Origin: Copromyces sp. CBS 386.78
Lineage: Eukaryota > Ascomycota > Sordariomycetes > Sordariales > Sordariaceae
Length of the DNA stretch: 64,000 nucleotides
Direction of reading: 5' to 3'
Assembly: GCA_030685235.1 (NCBI GenBank)
Contig: MU839213.1
Coordinates: forward strand, 1-64,000
Shown here one piece after another: positions 10,690 to 21,947 of this stretch. The first letter of the stretch is position 1, and every line of letters begins with the position of its first letter. The notes below the pieces were generated by a model that had not been told where the DNA came from, did not search any database, and saw nothing but the letters and a program-made list of their open reading frames with translations. The translations under genes were made by a program, and so were the position numbers.

Positions 10690-12900
10690 ATTTAAATATA
10701 TTCGTTAATTATTACCGGATTTAAATAGAAGGATTCGAAATTTACTTTAAGTATAACTACGTCTAAAGATATAGTATTTGCAAATAGTTAATAATCGTTA
10801 AAAGCTTATAATAAATATATAGCTGGGGAATTATTAAATATAAACCCGGTTTTATTTTCTAGGGTAGTAATATAGGAAGGTACCGAAGGTAATACTAAAC
10901 GGCGGGGGGGTATAATTAGGTTAAGGATAATAGGTCTTTCTTCCTTATTATTAGGAGTATTTTACCATTTCTATTTATCTAGGACGGGTTAATTTAATTA
11001 TAAAGGATATAATTAAATTTCGGTTACTTATTTACTATCCGCCTTTATTATAGTACGCTTTAAGCGATCCGTTAAAGAATTATTTTGGTAACTAAATTTT
11101 ATACTATATTTACTCTAAATTTTCTCGTACTCGATTATTTGGCGATCGAATCTTATATTCCTATTATAATATTAATTTATATATATACTTTCTAAGGCAT
11201 TATAAATAATTTACGTATAGATATAGGGGAATAGTAATATAAACCGGTCGTTCTAACGGTAAGATTATTCGTAGAAAATTTCAATTAAATTTATATTCGG
11301 CCGAAGTATATCTTATATTTCTTTATCTATATTAGAATATATATAATTATATTTAGTACGAATAATTAGAATATATTTATTTTTAGCCTAATTTTAAACT
11401 TTTTTCTAGGGATTAATTATAGAATATTTAGAATTAATAAGTCACTAAGGATAAGATCGGTCTTTAATTTATAGTTTAAATAGTAAGTAATTTATACGTA
11501 ATCGTTGAAATTTAAATAAGTAAATAATATTTCTATTATTTTACAAAATTACAGATCGTTTTTTATATACTTTTTAATTCTACGCTGGAAGTAAACCTAA
11601 TAAAGGCGTACTATACAAAAAGCGAAGTAGGAGGCACTACGAGGTAAATAGTCAAATTTAATAATATACGCCGAAAAACCTATATAGTAGAACCGACAAC
11701 TTTAAAATAAAAACGAAAAAGTATATTTAGGATATACGCGTAATAAACGAACTTATAATTACTTTAAAGTTTTAATCTACAATAATACTATAAAGGCCTT
11801 TACCAGCTAGCTAACGCTATTAAATTATATATCTATAATTATTTTAAAAAATCTAGAATATTATTTTAAATATAAGAGCGTATATAATTAGCGAATCGGC
11901 ATTAGTAAGGATCCGGATAAGAGGGATAGCTATTAGAATTAGAGGCTTACTGAATAGAATAAAAGAAAAATTAAAAATTTATAACGTTATAGCTCTTCTA
12001 AATAAAAACCCTAAATAACTTCTTTATTATCCTTACTTATAAAATATTTATAATTTATATTTAATTTAAAAGATAGAATATAATTTTTACGAAAGAATTC
12101 AACCTATTCTTTAAAAAAATAAATAATTATAAAATTCTTCCCGTTATTAAAAATTCGCTAAATATATTTATAAAGAATTAATTTTATATTTGTAAAATAA
12201 TTTAATAAAATAGAATTTACGTAGGTATCCGGATTTTAGTATTTTATTTAATATTCGTATATAATAATTTGAATATTCGAAGTATTTAAAAATTAATAAA
12301 AAGCTCGGTACTTCTAAATTATTAAACGAACCCTATTAATATTATTAAACGCCGGGTAAATTTAGTTAATAGTATTTATATTATATTTATTAAAGAATTA
12401 AATAAAATAAAGGTTACGAATTAAAGTAATTATATACTTAACTATTAATATATATTTGCTCTAACGTATATTCGAAGCCAATATAATAATAATTATATTT
12501 TAAACTTACTTATTCTAAATTATACCGGGATTACCGACCTTTTCTAATACCTTTATTAAGTCGTCGATAATACATTTAAGAATTTTATTAGGAGGGGGGG
12601 GCAAATAGCGATAATAATTATATAAAATAATAATAATATATAGAATAGTTTTAATATCGACCGGGATATAGAAATTGAAGACTACACTATAATTTCGAAT
12701 TTTAAAAGTATTATAGCCTTAGGGGTAATCCGTTTCTAATTCGCGGTTATTAAAATTTATAGGGGCAAAGGATAATAAAGGAAAATATATTAACTATATT
12801 TTTTTTTTCAATCCCGTATTTCGTAATTTTAAATATATTTCAAAATACGAGAGGTCGGGTACAGAATTTCTTAAATTACCTTCGATAATAAATTTAATAT
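10690..12900 (-). pseudogene. RIP relict reading frames, unknown protein
   Basis: Minus-strand frames stay protein-like from about 12.90 to 11.85 kb. Examples are GNLRNSVPDLSYFEIYLKLR, NRELETDYP and PPPPNKILKCIIDDLIKVLE (the last near 12.60-12.54 kb). After a one-base shift they continue, less clearly, to about 10.69 kb. Stops are TAA/TAG with a single TGA. I recognise no family. Since TpA-rich DNA produces TAA/TAG in every frame, only the codon-phase composition and these charged or proline-rich stretches argue for coding origin, more strongly above 12.2 kb than below. Confidence 0.38.
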
Positions 12901-13193
12901 ACAACTAATAGTTAAAAAAATTTAGAATAAAACTAGTAAAAAAATATAATCCTTTAAGGTTTATTTACTTCGAATTTTAATACTTAAAGTAATAATAGCA
13001 ATAACTATCGATTATTTATTAGAAAGAATATTAAAATAAAATATTAATTGTACGTAGAAATATAAATAGAACTTATATTACTAATAAACTAACTAAACTT
13101 ATATAATACCCTCCTTTTATTATAGCTTTTAATATCCTATTACTACTTAATTATCCACGTAGTATTAATAAAGTTTAAAAGAGTATTAATAAA

Positions 13194-13642
13194 GAGAAAC
13201 TCTATCTACACGGGGTAAAAACTCTATCTGCACGGGGATCCACTTTGTGTTTTTTAAGTATAACTTTGTCAAACTTTAGTATATGAAAATGAAAGTAGTA
13301 CCAAATTACTCTTCGATTTTTGACGGATTCTTAGAGGTAGATACCAAGTTTATACCCCCCTTATAGCCCTAGGCGTTGTCAAAATCCTTCTTTCTTGGAA
13401 TTTTGGACTTTTAATTTTTCTAAATATTTATTTATAATTGCTTTTTTTCCTGAGGTTTTCTTAGGCTACAAGGTGTATACGTAACTTTTGAGGGTACTGT
13501 CAGGTAGAGGAAAAAATAAGGAAAAATCTGATATACTTTTTGCCTTGTTTTTATATCTTCTAGTGCTCTAAAAAGGACATTGAAAGTCACTTTTTCTTCC
13601 CCGTGCAGATAGAGTTTTTACCCCGTGCAGATAGAGTTTCTC
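13194..13642. mobile_element. Non-autonomous hAT-like MITE, not RIP-mutated
   Basis: The 449-bp element has 45-bp terminal inverted repeats (13194-13238 and 13598-13642) with a single mismatch. Each terminus contains two direct copies of a roughly 19-bp unit, AAACTCTATCTGCACGGGG. It is flanked by perfect 8-bp direct repeats TTAATAAA (13186-13193 and 13643-13650), a target-site duplication of the length typical of hAT transposons. It has no ORF. Its interior keeps normal CA and TG dinucleotides, so it inserted after the surrounding block was mutated, or it escaped RIP by being short. The superfamily call rests on duplication length only. Confidence 0.88.
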
Positions 13643-14810
13643 TTAATAAATAAATATATAACTTATAAACTGCCTTTTCTTATTTAATTTAATTCCAATT
13701 TATCCTTCCCTCTTACAATCTAATATATTTAGGAGTTACTTCGAAATTGGGGCGCTATTATAACCAATAGACTTAGTAAATTACTTAAAGTTTAATAAAT
13801 AGTAAACTAATATATAAATAATTCGTAGTAGTTCGAACGGATAATATAACCATACAAACGTTCTAAACTATAATAAACTTAATTTTTAAAAGTAAATAAA
13901 ATTGAATTGAATAAGAAAAAGCAATATAATTAAAGGTTAGGGTAAAAGGAAGGAAATCTATATTTAATAGTACGTTTAAAAAGAGGCTTACTCGAAGTAA
14001 TATTATCTACTCGGAGGCGGATATTAAATAGAATATCTATAATTTCTTTATATAATAAATTAATAGAATTTTACTTATACACTTACTAAATTTACTAATT
14101 AAAATATTTATAATATTTTACCTTAATATATATAAAGGTAATACGACGGTAAATAATATTATTTAAATAATTAGACGTAGTATCTTTAAAGGGTATTTTT
14201 TTCGCTATATAAAATTAAATTTAGAAGGTATAATAATATTAAGGGCTTATTATAAAATAGTATAAAATTATATTAAATTATTCTACATTATATACTTTAT
14301 TTTATAGAACTTTAATTTAGGATTCGAATAAACTCCTAATATCTATAACGTAAGTAATACTATTAGGGGATAATTTAAAGTATTTAGAAATAGCTATAAT
14401 ATAGTAGATAGTATAGACGAAAATAGAGTATTATCTAATATTATTAGACGAAATAAAAATTAGTTATATAAATTCAATTTTAATATATAAAATAGTATAA
14501 ATTCGATATTCTTAATATATTACTATATATAAATATATTTATAGGGAAGTCGGTAGGTATTTTTATATTAGGAGGTATTAAATCCTTAAATTTATTAAAT
14601 ATATTAAATTCGGCCGCTTTACTCTCAAATTATTATATTACGAATTTAATTAACGTTTTATTAAATAATTTAATATTCTATTACATTAAACCGAATTTAG
14701 CAATAGTAGCCAATATATTATAATTAGGCATAATATCGGTACTTATTTTTTATTAAGCTTAAATAAATTAGTATAGACCTAATATAATATATAAAGAGTA
14801 ATTACATTAT

Positions 14811-15108
14811 TCCTTTACGGGGGAACTTCGCGACAAATTATAAATAAAAATATTACTTTACGAAAGAATTTTGCAACAAATTATAAATATTGCCTTATAG
14901 GAGACTTTATAAGTATAAAGTAATTTTACTTTACATATAAATTTTGCGAGAAATTAGGAGAATAATACTTTACGGGGGAACTTTATATATCGTTAGGAAT
15001 AATACTTTACGGGGGAATTTTGCGTATCGTTAAGAATAATATTTTACAGGGGAATTTTATATATTATTGGGGATAATGCCTTACGGAGGAACTTTACAAT
15101 TTATTAAG
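14811..15108. repeat. 37-bp minisatellite, about 8 units
   Basis: About eight diverged tandem units with a 37-bp period carry the core TACTTTACGGGGGAA(T/C)TTT, followed by TGCG/TATAT, CGTTA and GGAATA-like text. Variation is mostly transitional. The array ends exactly at the border between the AT-rich block and normal DNA and shares its core with the 38-bp array at 1.45-1.79 kb. Confidence 0.9.
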
Positions 15109-15110
15109 GG

Positions 15111-15924
15111 GTTAGGGTCAGTTGAAAAATTTTTTATAGTATAGAATCGATTTTAACAGCTCCACTTAAGTCGCGGAACTCTCGAACTGGGGTCGGGTCA
15201 TCTGAGTTAGAACGGCCGGTATTGCTGTACTAGACTTTAGAGACAGTTTGGATGGAAAGGAAGACTGCCGATACGGTTGCTCGGGTAGGTACAGGTACTT
15301 ACTTTAGCTATACCTACCTTGGGCAGGACAGCTGTTCAGGCGCGCGTCAGTCACCACCAACCAGCCTGACGAACACCTCAAAATCAATCATCCGTTTCCT
15401 GAAAGGCATCCATCCCGCATCCTGCATCCCGTATCCCGTTGAGCCCAAAGTTTGGGAAAACGTTTGCAGATCGTCGCATTCACATCAACCTTATAACCGC
15501 GCATTGGATCTGCATCGGATTACCTCTTCACCTTTTAACCTTCTCATTTCCATATTACCAGATTACCTACAGCCTAGACGCTCCTAGGCCCCACTCTGCG
15601 CCGCAACACCATCCAGGCTTCATCCAACATCCCGTGTTAGGACGTCGAGGGCGCACACGATACAGAGACGACAAAGGCAGAGCCATAGATCGTGTGGTCG
15701 GACCAAGTTGGTGGCAGGTTGGACTAGCACGACAGCGCCATCCATCTTTGACATATAGCTGAGCCACTTGCTGGAGGTAGGCTGGTTGAAACCCCGTCGG
15801 CCTTCCCTGACCACTGTTATTCCGTCAACCACCGGCGTCAACAGAAGCGTCCTCTCCTGTCCTGTCTCGGTCGCTAACGGGGCCTGGAGCATAGCAGCAC
15901 GTCCGACGAGGACTTTCTGAGCCA
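15111..15924. other. Upstream region of VAC14 / heterochromatin border
   Basis: Normal-composition DNA between the AT-rich block and the VAC14 start. Short ORFs here overlap on both strands and show no protein-like features. It should hold the VAC14 promoter and 5' leader, since the gene starts only about 800 bp from mutated DNA. No specific site identified. Confidence 0.6.
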
Positions 15925-18900
15925 TGGACGCAAACATTCAGCGCTTTCTCAATGACAAGCTCTATGATAAGCGCAAGGTCGGGGCACTCGAGTATGTCTT
16001 GTTTCCTCTCCTTCTCTATCATCACTACTTTCCTCCACTCTGCCATTCCGTGGGTTGATATGGCTTCGCCTCCCGGATCCGCAGGCCAGTCTCCTCATGG
16101 CGATGACCTTTCGTGGATACCCTTCATCGATCGAGATCCTAGACTTACACAAGCTCGCACTTCCAGCCTGGAGCGTACCATTCGTGAGCTGATCGCCGCC
16201 AAGGACTATGCCAAAATCGAAGCCATCCTCGATCAGCTTTGCAACGACTACGCTTATGCTGTTCACCAGCCTCATGCACGCAACGGTGGCTTGATAGGCC
16301 TGGCTGCCGCCGCAATAGCACTCGGCCCGGTAGGTTAACATCTACCCCCGTTATCCTCTCAAAATGCCCCGTTCCCTTACTCACTCTTCCAAGCAGGAGC
16401 TTCCCAAGTACCTCGAGCTCATTGTTCCTCCCGTCCTGGCGTGCTTCACGGACCAGGATGCCCGGGTAAGATATTATGCATGTGAGGCTATGTACAACAT
16501 AGCCAAGGTAGCCAAGGGTGAAATTCTGGTCTACTTTAACTATATTTTTGATGCTTTATGTAAAGTAAGTCAAAGGCGAGCCCTCTATCATTCCGCACCG
16601 TGTTACTTACATATCCACCCACGACACTTAGTTGGGTGCCGACTCCGAACTCTCGGTCAAAAATGGCGCCGAGCTTTTGGACCGCCTAGTCAAAGACATC
16701 GTATCCGAATCGGCCGCGACCTATGTTTCGGTGCTGCAGCAGCCTCAGGACTTCGACGGAGACGATAAAAACGCCAACGACGAACAACTGGACTTGCCCA
16801 CCGCCTTCTCCTTGCAAAAATTCATCCCCTTGTTGCGGGAGCGCATCTTCGCTATGAATCCCTTCAGCAGGACCTTCTTGGTCGGTTGGATTACTCTGCT
16901 CGACTCGATTCCTGACCTCGAGCTTGTCACCTTCCTGCCCGAATTCCTTGGTGGACTTTTGCGCTTTCTCAGTGGCTCCAACCGAGACGTTCATGTTGCT
17001 ACCCAGGGTTGCTTGGACAAGTTCCTGGCTGAGATCAAACGCATCGCTCAAGTCAAGAAGGGGATAACCGAGAGCAAGAGGTCTAGAGAGGCAGCAAGGC
17101 AAAGCAGAAAGGACTCGATCGGTAGCGGTGGTGGCCGGCCCCTTGAAGATGGGGATGAGGTCGACTCCATTACGGCAAATGAGGATGACGATGATGTTAG
17201 CAGCGAGGATGACTGGGTTCCCGGGCAGGACGTGCAAATCAACTACAAGGCCATCCTGGAGATACTAACAGCCACTCTCGATTCGCCCTTAGGTATGTCT
17301 ACCTCTCACCCTCGGACCAATCGCCAGAAAAATCTGATGGATTTTCCAGAAGAGGACGGACTTCTAGAATCGCTACGCTGGATCGTTGAATTCCTCGAAA
17401 TCTGCCCGGAAGAAGTATTGCCATTTACGCCCAAGATACTGGCACATTTACTGCCGGCTATGGCTAGCGGCGTTGAATCGATTCGCCAAGCCGCCGCCAG
17501 AGTCAATAACTCGCTGATGGACTACGTGGTTTCTCTTTCTGACGAAGCAGATCTTGTATCCGCCCCGCCGGCTGCTACTGAGCGACTGAATGGAAATGCG
17601 AGCAATCGTGCGTCTTTGTCTAGTTCACGAGACCTCGATCTCCGCAGTCCGACACCAGCTCAGTCGAGGCCATCTGAACGAGCCCCTACTCCGGCAGTCG
17701 CGCCTCTGGCAACACCTCAGGCAACACCCCAAGCTGACCTAGACTATGTCGCTGCCGTGAACTCGCTGACGCTCTTGTTCCTGAACGATCACGAGGCTAC
17801 CCGTGTTGCTGCCCTTACATGGTTGATCATGCTGCACCGAAAAGCGCCCAGGAAAGTGTTGGCTTTCAACGACGGGACTTTCCCAGCCTTGCTCAAGACC
17901 CTGTCCGACCCTGCAGAAGCAGTCGTTACCAAAGATTTGCAGCTTCTCTCCCAAATTTCGAGAAACAGTGAAGACGACTATTTCTCCAACTTCATGGTTA
18001 ACCTACTGCAGTTATTTTCGACCGACAGGAAACTACTAGAGACGAGGGGCAACCTAATAATTCGACAACTTTGCACAAGTCTCAGCGCCGAGCGCATCTA
18101 CAGAACACTGGCTGATTGCATCGAAAAGGAAGAGGACGTCGAGTTCGCGAGTATAATGGTGCAAAATCTCAACAACAACCTCATCACTGCTCCTGAACTA
18201 GCGGAGTTGCGGAAGCGGCTCAGGAACCTTGAGACCAAGGTAGGCATCGTCAACATTTCGTGGAGGCTCAAGACATGACACTGACAACTTGTAGGATGGC
18301 CAAACGTTCTTCGTCGCGCTTTTTCGATCATGGTGTTACAACGCAGTGGCAACTTTCTCGCTCTGCCTGCTGGCACAGGCCTACGAACAGGCTTATAATC
18401 TTTTGCAGATATTGTGTGTATGTCCCTGGCTCCTTGTATTTTACGCTGCTAACTGTGTCATAGTGCCGAGCTCGAGATGACGGTCAATATGCTCATCCAG
18501 ATCGACAAGCTGGTTCAACTACTGGAGTCGCCGGTGTTCACTTGTACCTTTCCTTCCAGAACCCACCCTTACACGTATTGAGAGCTAGCTAACAGTGACT
18601 AGATCTTCGTCTGCAACTACTCGAGCCGGAAAAATACCCACACTTGTACAAGTGTCTCTACGGACTTTTGATGCTCCTTCCGCAATCCTCGGCCTTTGCG
18701 GCCCTGAAAAACCGCCTTAACAGCGTCAGCTCTATCGGCTATCTCCATATTGCGCCTAGACCGTATGTCAACTCTGCCACAGGGAATGGTGTTAGCGGAG
18801 GAGGCGCCCATTTGTCTCACTCGCGACATGGCTCAGTCGCCGAGGCGCTTGCCGGCTCCCCCTCTTCAACACCGCTACCGTCCCCAACCCGTAAAAGTAC

Positions 18901-19303
18901 TTCAGGACTCGATACTCACATGTTGTTGACCCGCAGCACTGCTACTACGCCAAGTGCGTCCACTTTTGACCGCCCCAATCGACTTAAGGGGAGAGACGAC
19001 AGCATCATCCGCTGGACTGAATTGCTAGAGAAGTTCCGATCAGTCCAGGAACGTGCCAGGCGCCTTCAACGAGGAAATATAGACGACGCTTCATCGGCGT
19101 TGAGCGATCTGAGGATAGGAGGAGGCGAGGCCGCAATGGATACCAAGGGCACCGGGAGGGAAGCGGCAGGAGGGCGAGCGCCTCCTGTTCCGGCAAAGGA
19201 TCCGCCGGTGGCGGCGCCTCCAGCAAAATCCCGAACACTCGGAAGACCATTTGGAAGACTGGGAGGGGCGGTAGCAGGCCGAGGCAAGCGAGCCCAGCAA
19301 TGA
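15925..19303 (+). CDS. VAC14: Vac14, scaffold of the PI(3,5)P2 kinase complex
   Basis: Vac14 scaffolds the Fab1/PIKfyve lipid kinase and Fig4 phosphatase at the vacuole or late endosome and sets PI(3,5)P2 levels. The start [18 protein letters not shown] matches the family N-terminus. Eight exons are inferred: 15925-15992, 16167-16329, 16397-16564, 16632-17292, 17350-18239, 18295-18413, 18464-18543, 18603-19303, giving 949 residues in frame. HEAT-type repeats occupy the N-terminal half. The conserved C-terminal (Fig4-binding) region includes [18 protein letters not shown] and [19 protein letters not shown] disordered acidic segment (about residues 250-320) and a Ser/Pro/Gly-rich tail flank these parts. 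The 57-nt intron at 17293-17349 is divisible by three and has no stop, so it could be retained. Confidence 0.96.
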
Positions 19304-19711
19304 TTGCCTTCTGAACATGATGTTCTGCCTTCGTCGGTTTCACACGTTATTGGTTTTGTGGCTTTGGCATGCATGCGTTGTTTCAAGCGTTTTCGTGGCA
19401 TTTGATAACAGCTGACTAGAGCAGACACCATGCTCACGTGTAATTTAATGATATCCCCCGACGACGAGACCGAGGTGGATTCAACGGATTGGAGGGATGA
19501 CACAAGTGAGCCTGACGTGATTTACATGAAGAGGAAATAGGCTCTGGACTGAAGGGGATCAAGACAGGAGCAGTGCGAGTGTATGGGACGAGGTCACCTT
19601 TGGTGCATTGCATTGTGGAGGGTCAAGGTCGTTATCATTATTCTATAAAAGTAAAGCAAAGAGATCAAAGTCTCACGACGTTCTCCCGCTTTATCAGCTG
19701 CAAAGTTCCAA
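19304..19711. other. Convergent 3' intergenic region
   Basis: Lies between the stop codons of VAC14 (+) and the HAUS1-like gene (-). It should hold both 3' ends. I see no further gene or repeat. Confidence 0.6.
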
Positions 19712-20734
19712 TCAGCCCCGTCCACCGCTCTCCTTCTCCGGCGATAACCCCCCCTCAACCAATCCCTCAAATACCTCATCCCTTCTACTCGCCAATGAGC
19801 TCAGCTCTTTCCTCAGCCCCTCCAGCTCCCGTCTCGCTTGCTCCGTATCAGGCGGCAACCCTTGAAACGCCTGGAGCTGAACGTCCAATTCTTGTTTCCG
19901 CCTCGACAACCCCAGATAAGCCTCTTGTACCCTCCGTACCTGCTCAACCGTCACCATCCTTCCATCCTCGCCAACACCACCCTCACTTCCAGCAACAGCA
20001 ACAACACTCGCCAGATTCGCCACCCTCTCCCTCAACTGCGGCAACGTCTGTCCCGCCAGCGTCTTAATCCGTCGCTGCACTTCCAGATTCTCCTTCGCCA
20101 AGCCCGCAACCGGGCTGTACCCCGGGTCCTTACGCAGCTGAACGAGTAGCTTGTCGATGGAGGCAGTGGCGCGGGCGATGTGCGAATTGAGTAAGTCCAG
20201 CCGCTGTCGAGCCTGTTCAAGGTTGTTGATTTCGGTGGAAAGGGAGAGGAGAGAGGAGGCGAGGAGGAGGGGTTCGGCTTGGGAAGGGGGGAGGGAGAGT
20301 GTTTGCGAGAGGGAGGAGAGGGTGGTTAGGGATTGTCTGCCCGAGGAAGTGAGGGAGGTGGAGAGGGAGGTGAGGATTGAGTTTTTTGCTTGTTGATAAG
20401 TCTCGGTCGTTGACGGAGAAGGAGAATCTTGGGTAATGGCTTGGTCGGCAGAAGACGACGTGGTGTTGTTGTTCAGTTTGGCCAAAGTGGCTGATTCCAA
20501 GTCGGCGATCTGCTGGCGAGAATCATCAGCTGCTTCGTTGGTGGCGGCTAGGGCCAGGATAGCCTTCAAGGTGTCCGGGTTTCGCTCGAAGGATGGCACT
20601 TTGAGATGTAGTGGGGCATATTTGGAAAGAAGCCAGGAGTCGACGTAGGACCAGTCTTTGGCGGCGGAGGCGGCGGCGCGGGCGACGGAGGGGGAGAAGA
20701 TCACGGGCGCGGAGGGTGGTAGGTGGGAGGACAT
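19712..20734 (-). CDS. Augmin subunit HAUS1-like coiled-coil protein
   Basis: Single-exon ORF of 340 residues. The N-terminus has a tryptophan-containing segment (DWSYVDSWLLSKYAP) followed by PSFERNPDTLKAILALA and an NEAADD-type stretch. This matches the start of HAUS1, where a short calponin-like or AWL-type segment precedes I-P-x-(Y/F)-E-x-N-x-x-T. The rest is heptad-rich helix, with a helix from about 215 to 320 ending in Arg/Glu/Leu repeats. Augmin recruits gamma-tubulin complexes to existing microtubules for branching nucleation. Ser/Thr-rich linkers near 95-130 are probably disordered. The gene is divergent from the Pcp1-like gene, also a microtubule-organising protein. The family call rests on the N-terminal motif; a generic coiled-coil protein is the alternative. 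Confidence 0.72.
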   Translation of the reverse strand: MSSHLPPSAPVIFSPSVARAAASAAKDWSYVDSWLLSKYAPLHLKVPSFERNPDTLKAILALAATNEAADDSRQQIADLESATLAKLNNNTTSSSADQAITQDSPSPSTTETYQQAKNSILTSLSTSLTSSGRQSLTTLSSLSQTLSLPPSQAEPLLLASSLLSLSTEINNLEQARQRLDLLNSHIARATASIDKLLVQLRKDPGYSPVAGLAKENLEVQRRIKTLAGQTLPQLRERVANLASVVAVAGSEGGVGEDGRMVTVEQVRRVQEAYLGLSRRKQELDVQLQAFQGLPPDTEQARRELEGLRKELSSLASRRDEVFEGLVEGGLSPEKESGGRG

Positions 20735-21761
20735 GATCAGGATGGTTTATTATATAGAGTATGCAGAAAGTGTGCCTTCTTTCGTGATATGATGGAGGAG
20801 TGGTTGGATGGGTTTTGTTCTTCTGTTTTGTTTTGTCTTGTTCAGGGGTTTGTTCTGTTGATGGGGCCACGAGAGGTGTTGTCGTTTTTTGGAGCAAGTG
20901 CGCCAGCGATGATACCTCGGTTGGTGAGGGCCCTTTCAGCCTTTCTTCAGTTGAATGGTGTTGAGGTTTACATCAAAGTATCTTATATCGAGCTATCCGT
21001 TTAGGTTACCGTATAATCCAGTCAACTATCCCTCGAGAAGTTTTCAGGTAAGTGCCTACCACCTTCGCATATGATTCTTGCTTGTCTGGAACTGGGTTGA
21101 TTAGCCAGTGAAAACCGTATAAATAGTATAGGAGCAGCCGCGATGTTGAGGGGCAAAGATGGCCATGCGGCGGGTCATGGCACGGTAGCGAAGCCGGTTG
21201 GTAGTTTGATACCATATGGAAATCTCCAGCGCATCCCGCTCTCGGTGGGTACTAGAACATGAAAGCATTCAACATGAAGTTTATGAAGTGGTTGTGGGAA
21301 CGCGCCGACAGCATTCGTTTGTTAGAGGTACCCATGATGTAGCTCCAGGGTAGGTAAAGAAAAAAAAGCGCCCTGAAATCGCTTGGGCACCAAGGAAGCG
21401 AGGGAAGGTCCAAACACAGTTGCTGGTGCGGTGTGTGGTTGCCCGTGCGTCGTCCCATTGGCTGATATTATTGCAAGTAAACAAACCTGTAGGTACCTAT
21501 GGACGGGAGGCTGCGCTGGCCATGCAGGGCCCACTGTCGCAACGCGCTTTCACTACAGTGAGCGCTGTCCCGCACCTGAACGTGAAGTGTAATTCTACCG
21601 GACCATCTGCCAATGCCATGCCAAACCCCATGTCCTGACGGGAATTTTTTTCGTTTTTGCCCTTCATCGCTTTTTTTTTTGCATCCTGCTTACATTTTGT
21701 CGTTCTTTCACCAGTGAGACGTCTGGTTGCCTCTGGTAGCTGAGTTGCGTCAAGCAGCAGC

Positions 21762-21794
<33 letters not shown>

Positions 21795-21947
21795 AACGAG
21801 TACCACCCACCACCTCGGCCATCGTCATCATCATCATCACGACCATCGCCATAACCACTACCACGACTACGACGACAATCAGACCATCTATGAGGAATAC
21901 ATACCCAACAGAGAACATAACATTGTTACCCAGGGCCTCCTGCCAAA
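20735..21947. promoter_or_regulatory. Shared divergent promoter region, HAUS1-like / Pcp1-like
   Basis: A 1.2-kb spacer lies between two divergent genes, both linked to microtubule nucleation. Its right end, next to the Pcp1-like ATG, holds a trinucleotide-rich leader. Short ORFs on both strands here are low-complexity artefacts of that repeat. No defined transcription-factor site is claimed. Confidence 0.6.
21755..21793. repeat. (CAG)3(CAA)10 trinucleotide repeat in the 5' leader
   Basis: CAG units run into about ten CAA units, followed at 21824-21839 by a short CAT run. Both lie about 110-190 bp upstream of the Pcp1-like start codon, probably in the untranslated leader. Unstructured CAA tracts in leaders usually allow scanning; any effect here is inference. 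Confidence 0.9.

Larger units (their letters stand above)
1..15110. other. RIP-mutated AT-rich heterochromatic block
   Basis: This stretch is extremely AT-rich and TpA-rich. CpA and TpG are scarce while CpG survives, which is the signature of repeat-induced point mutation (C to T, mainly at CpA). Internal repeat copies differ almost only by C/T and G/A changes. No intact ORF of useful length is present. Composition returns to normal abruptly near 15.11 kb. In Neurospora-type fungi such blocks are DNA-methylated, H3K9me3-marked relics of transposons or duplicated genes; that state is inferred here, not seen. Within the block, 1786-3299, 4621-5379, 8251-9229, 12901-13193 and 13643-14810 show no feature I can name, apart from a small hairpin at 2683-2702 (8-bp stem, 4-nt loop). 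Confidence 0.93.

Noticed and set aside
1..15110. Mitochondrial DNA insertion or misassembly
   Set aside because: CpA/TpG depletion with transition-only repeat divergence and a nested nuclear MITE fit RIP. No mitochondrial gene or tRNA is readable.
15252..15937. Several short ORFs on both strands upstream of VAC14
   Set aside because: Mutually overlapping, unrelated compositions; they lie in the expected promoter or leader.
21497..21918. Minus-strand ORFs with poly-Leu or poly-Cys
   Set aside because: Produced by the CAA/CAG/CAT repeat in the 5' leader of the Pcp1-like gene.
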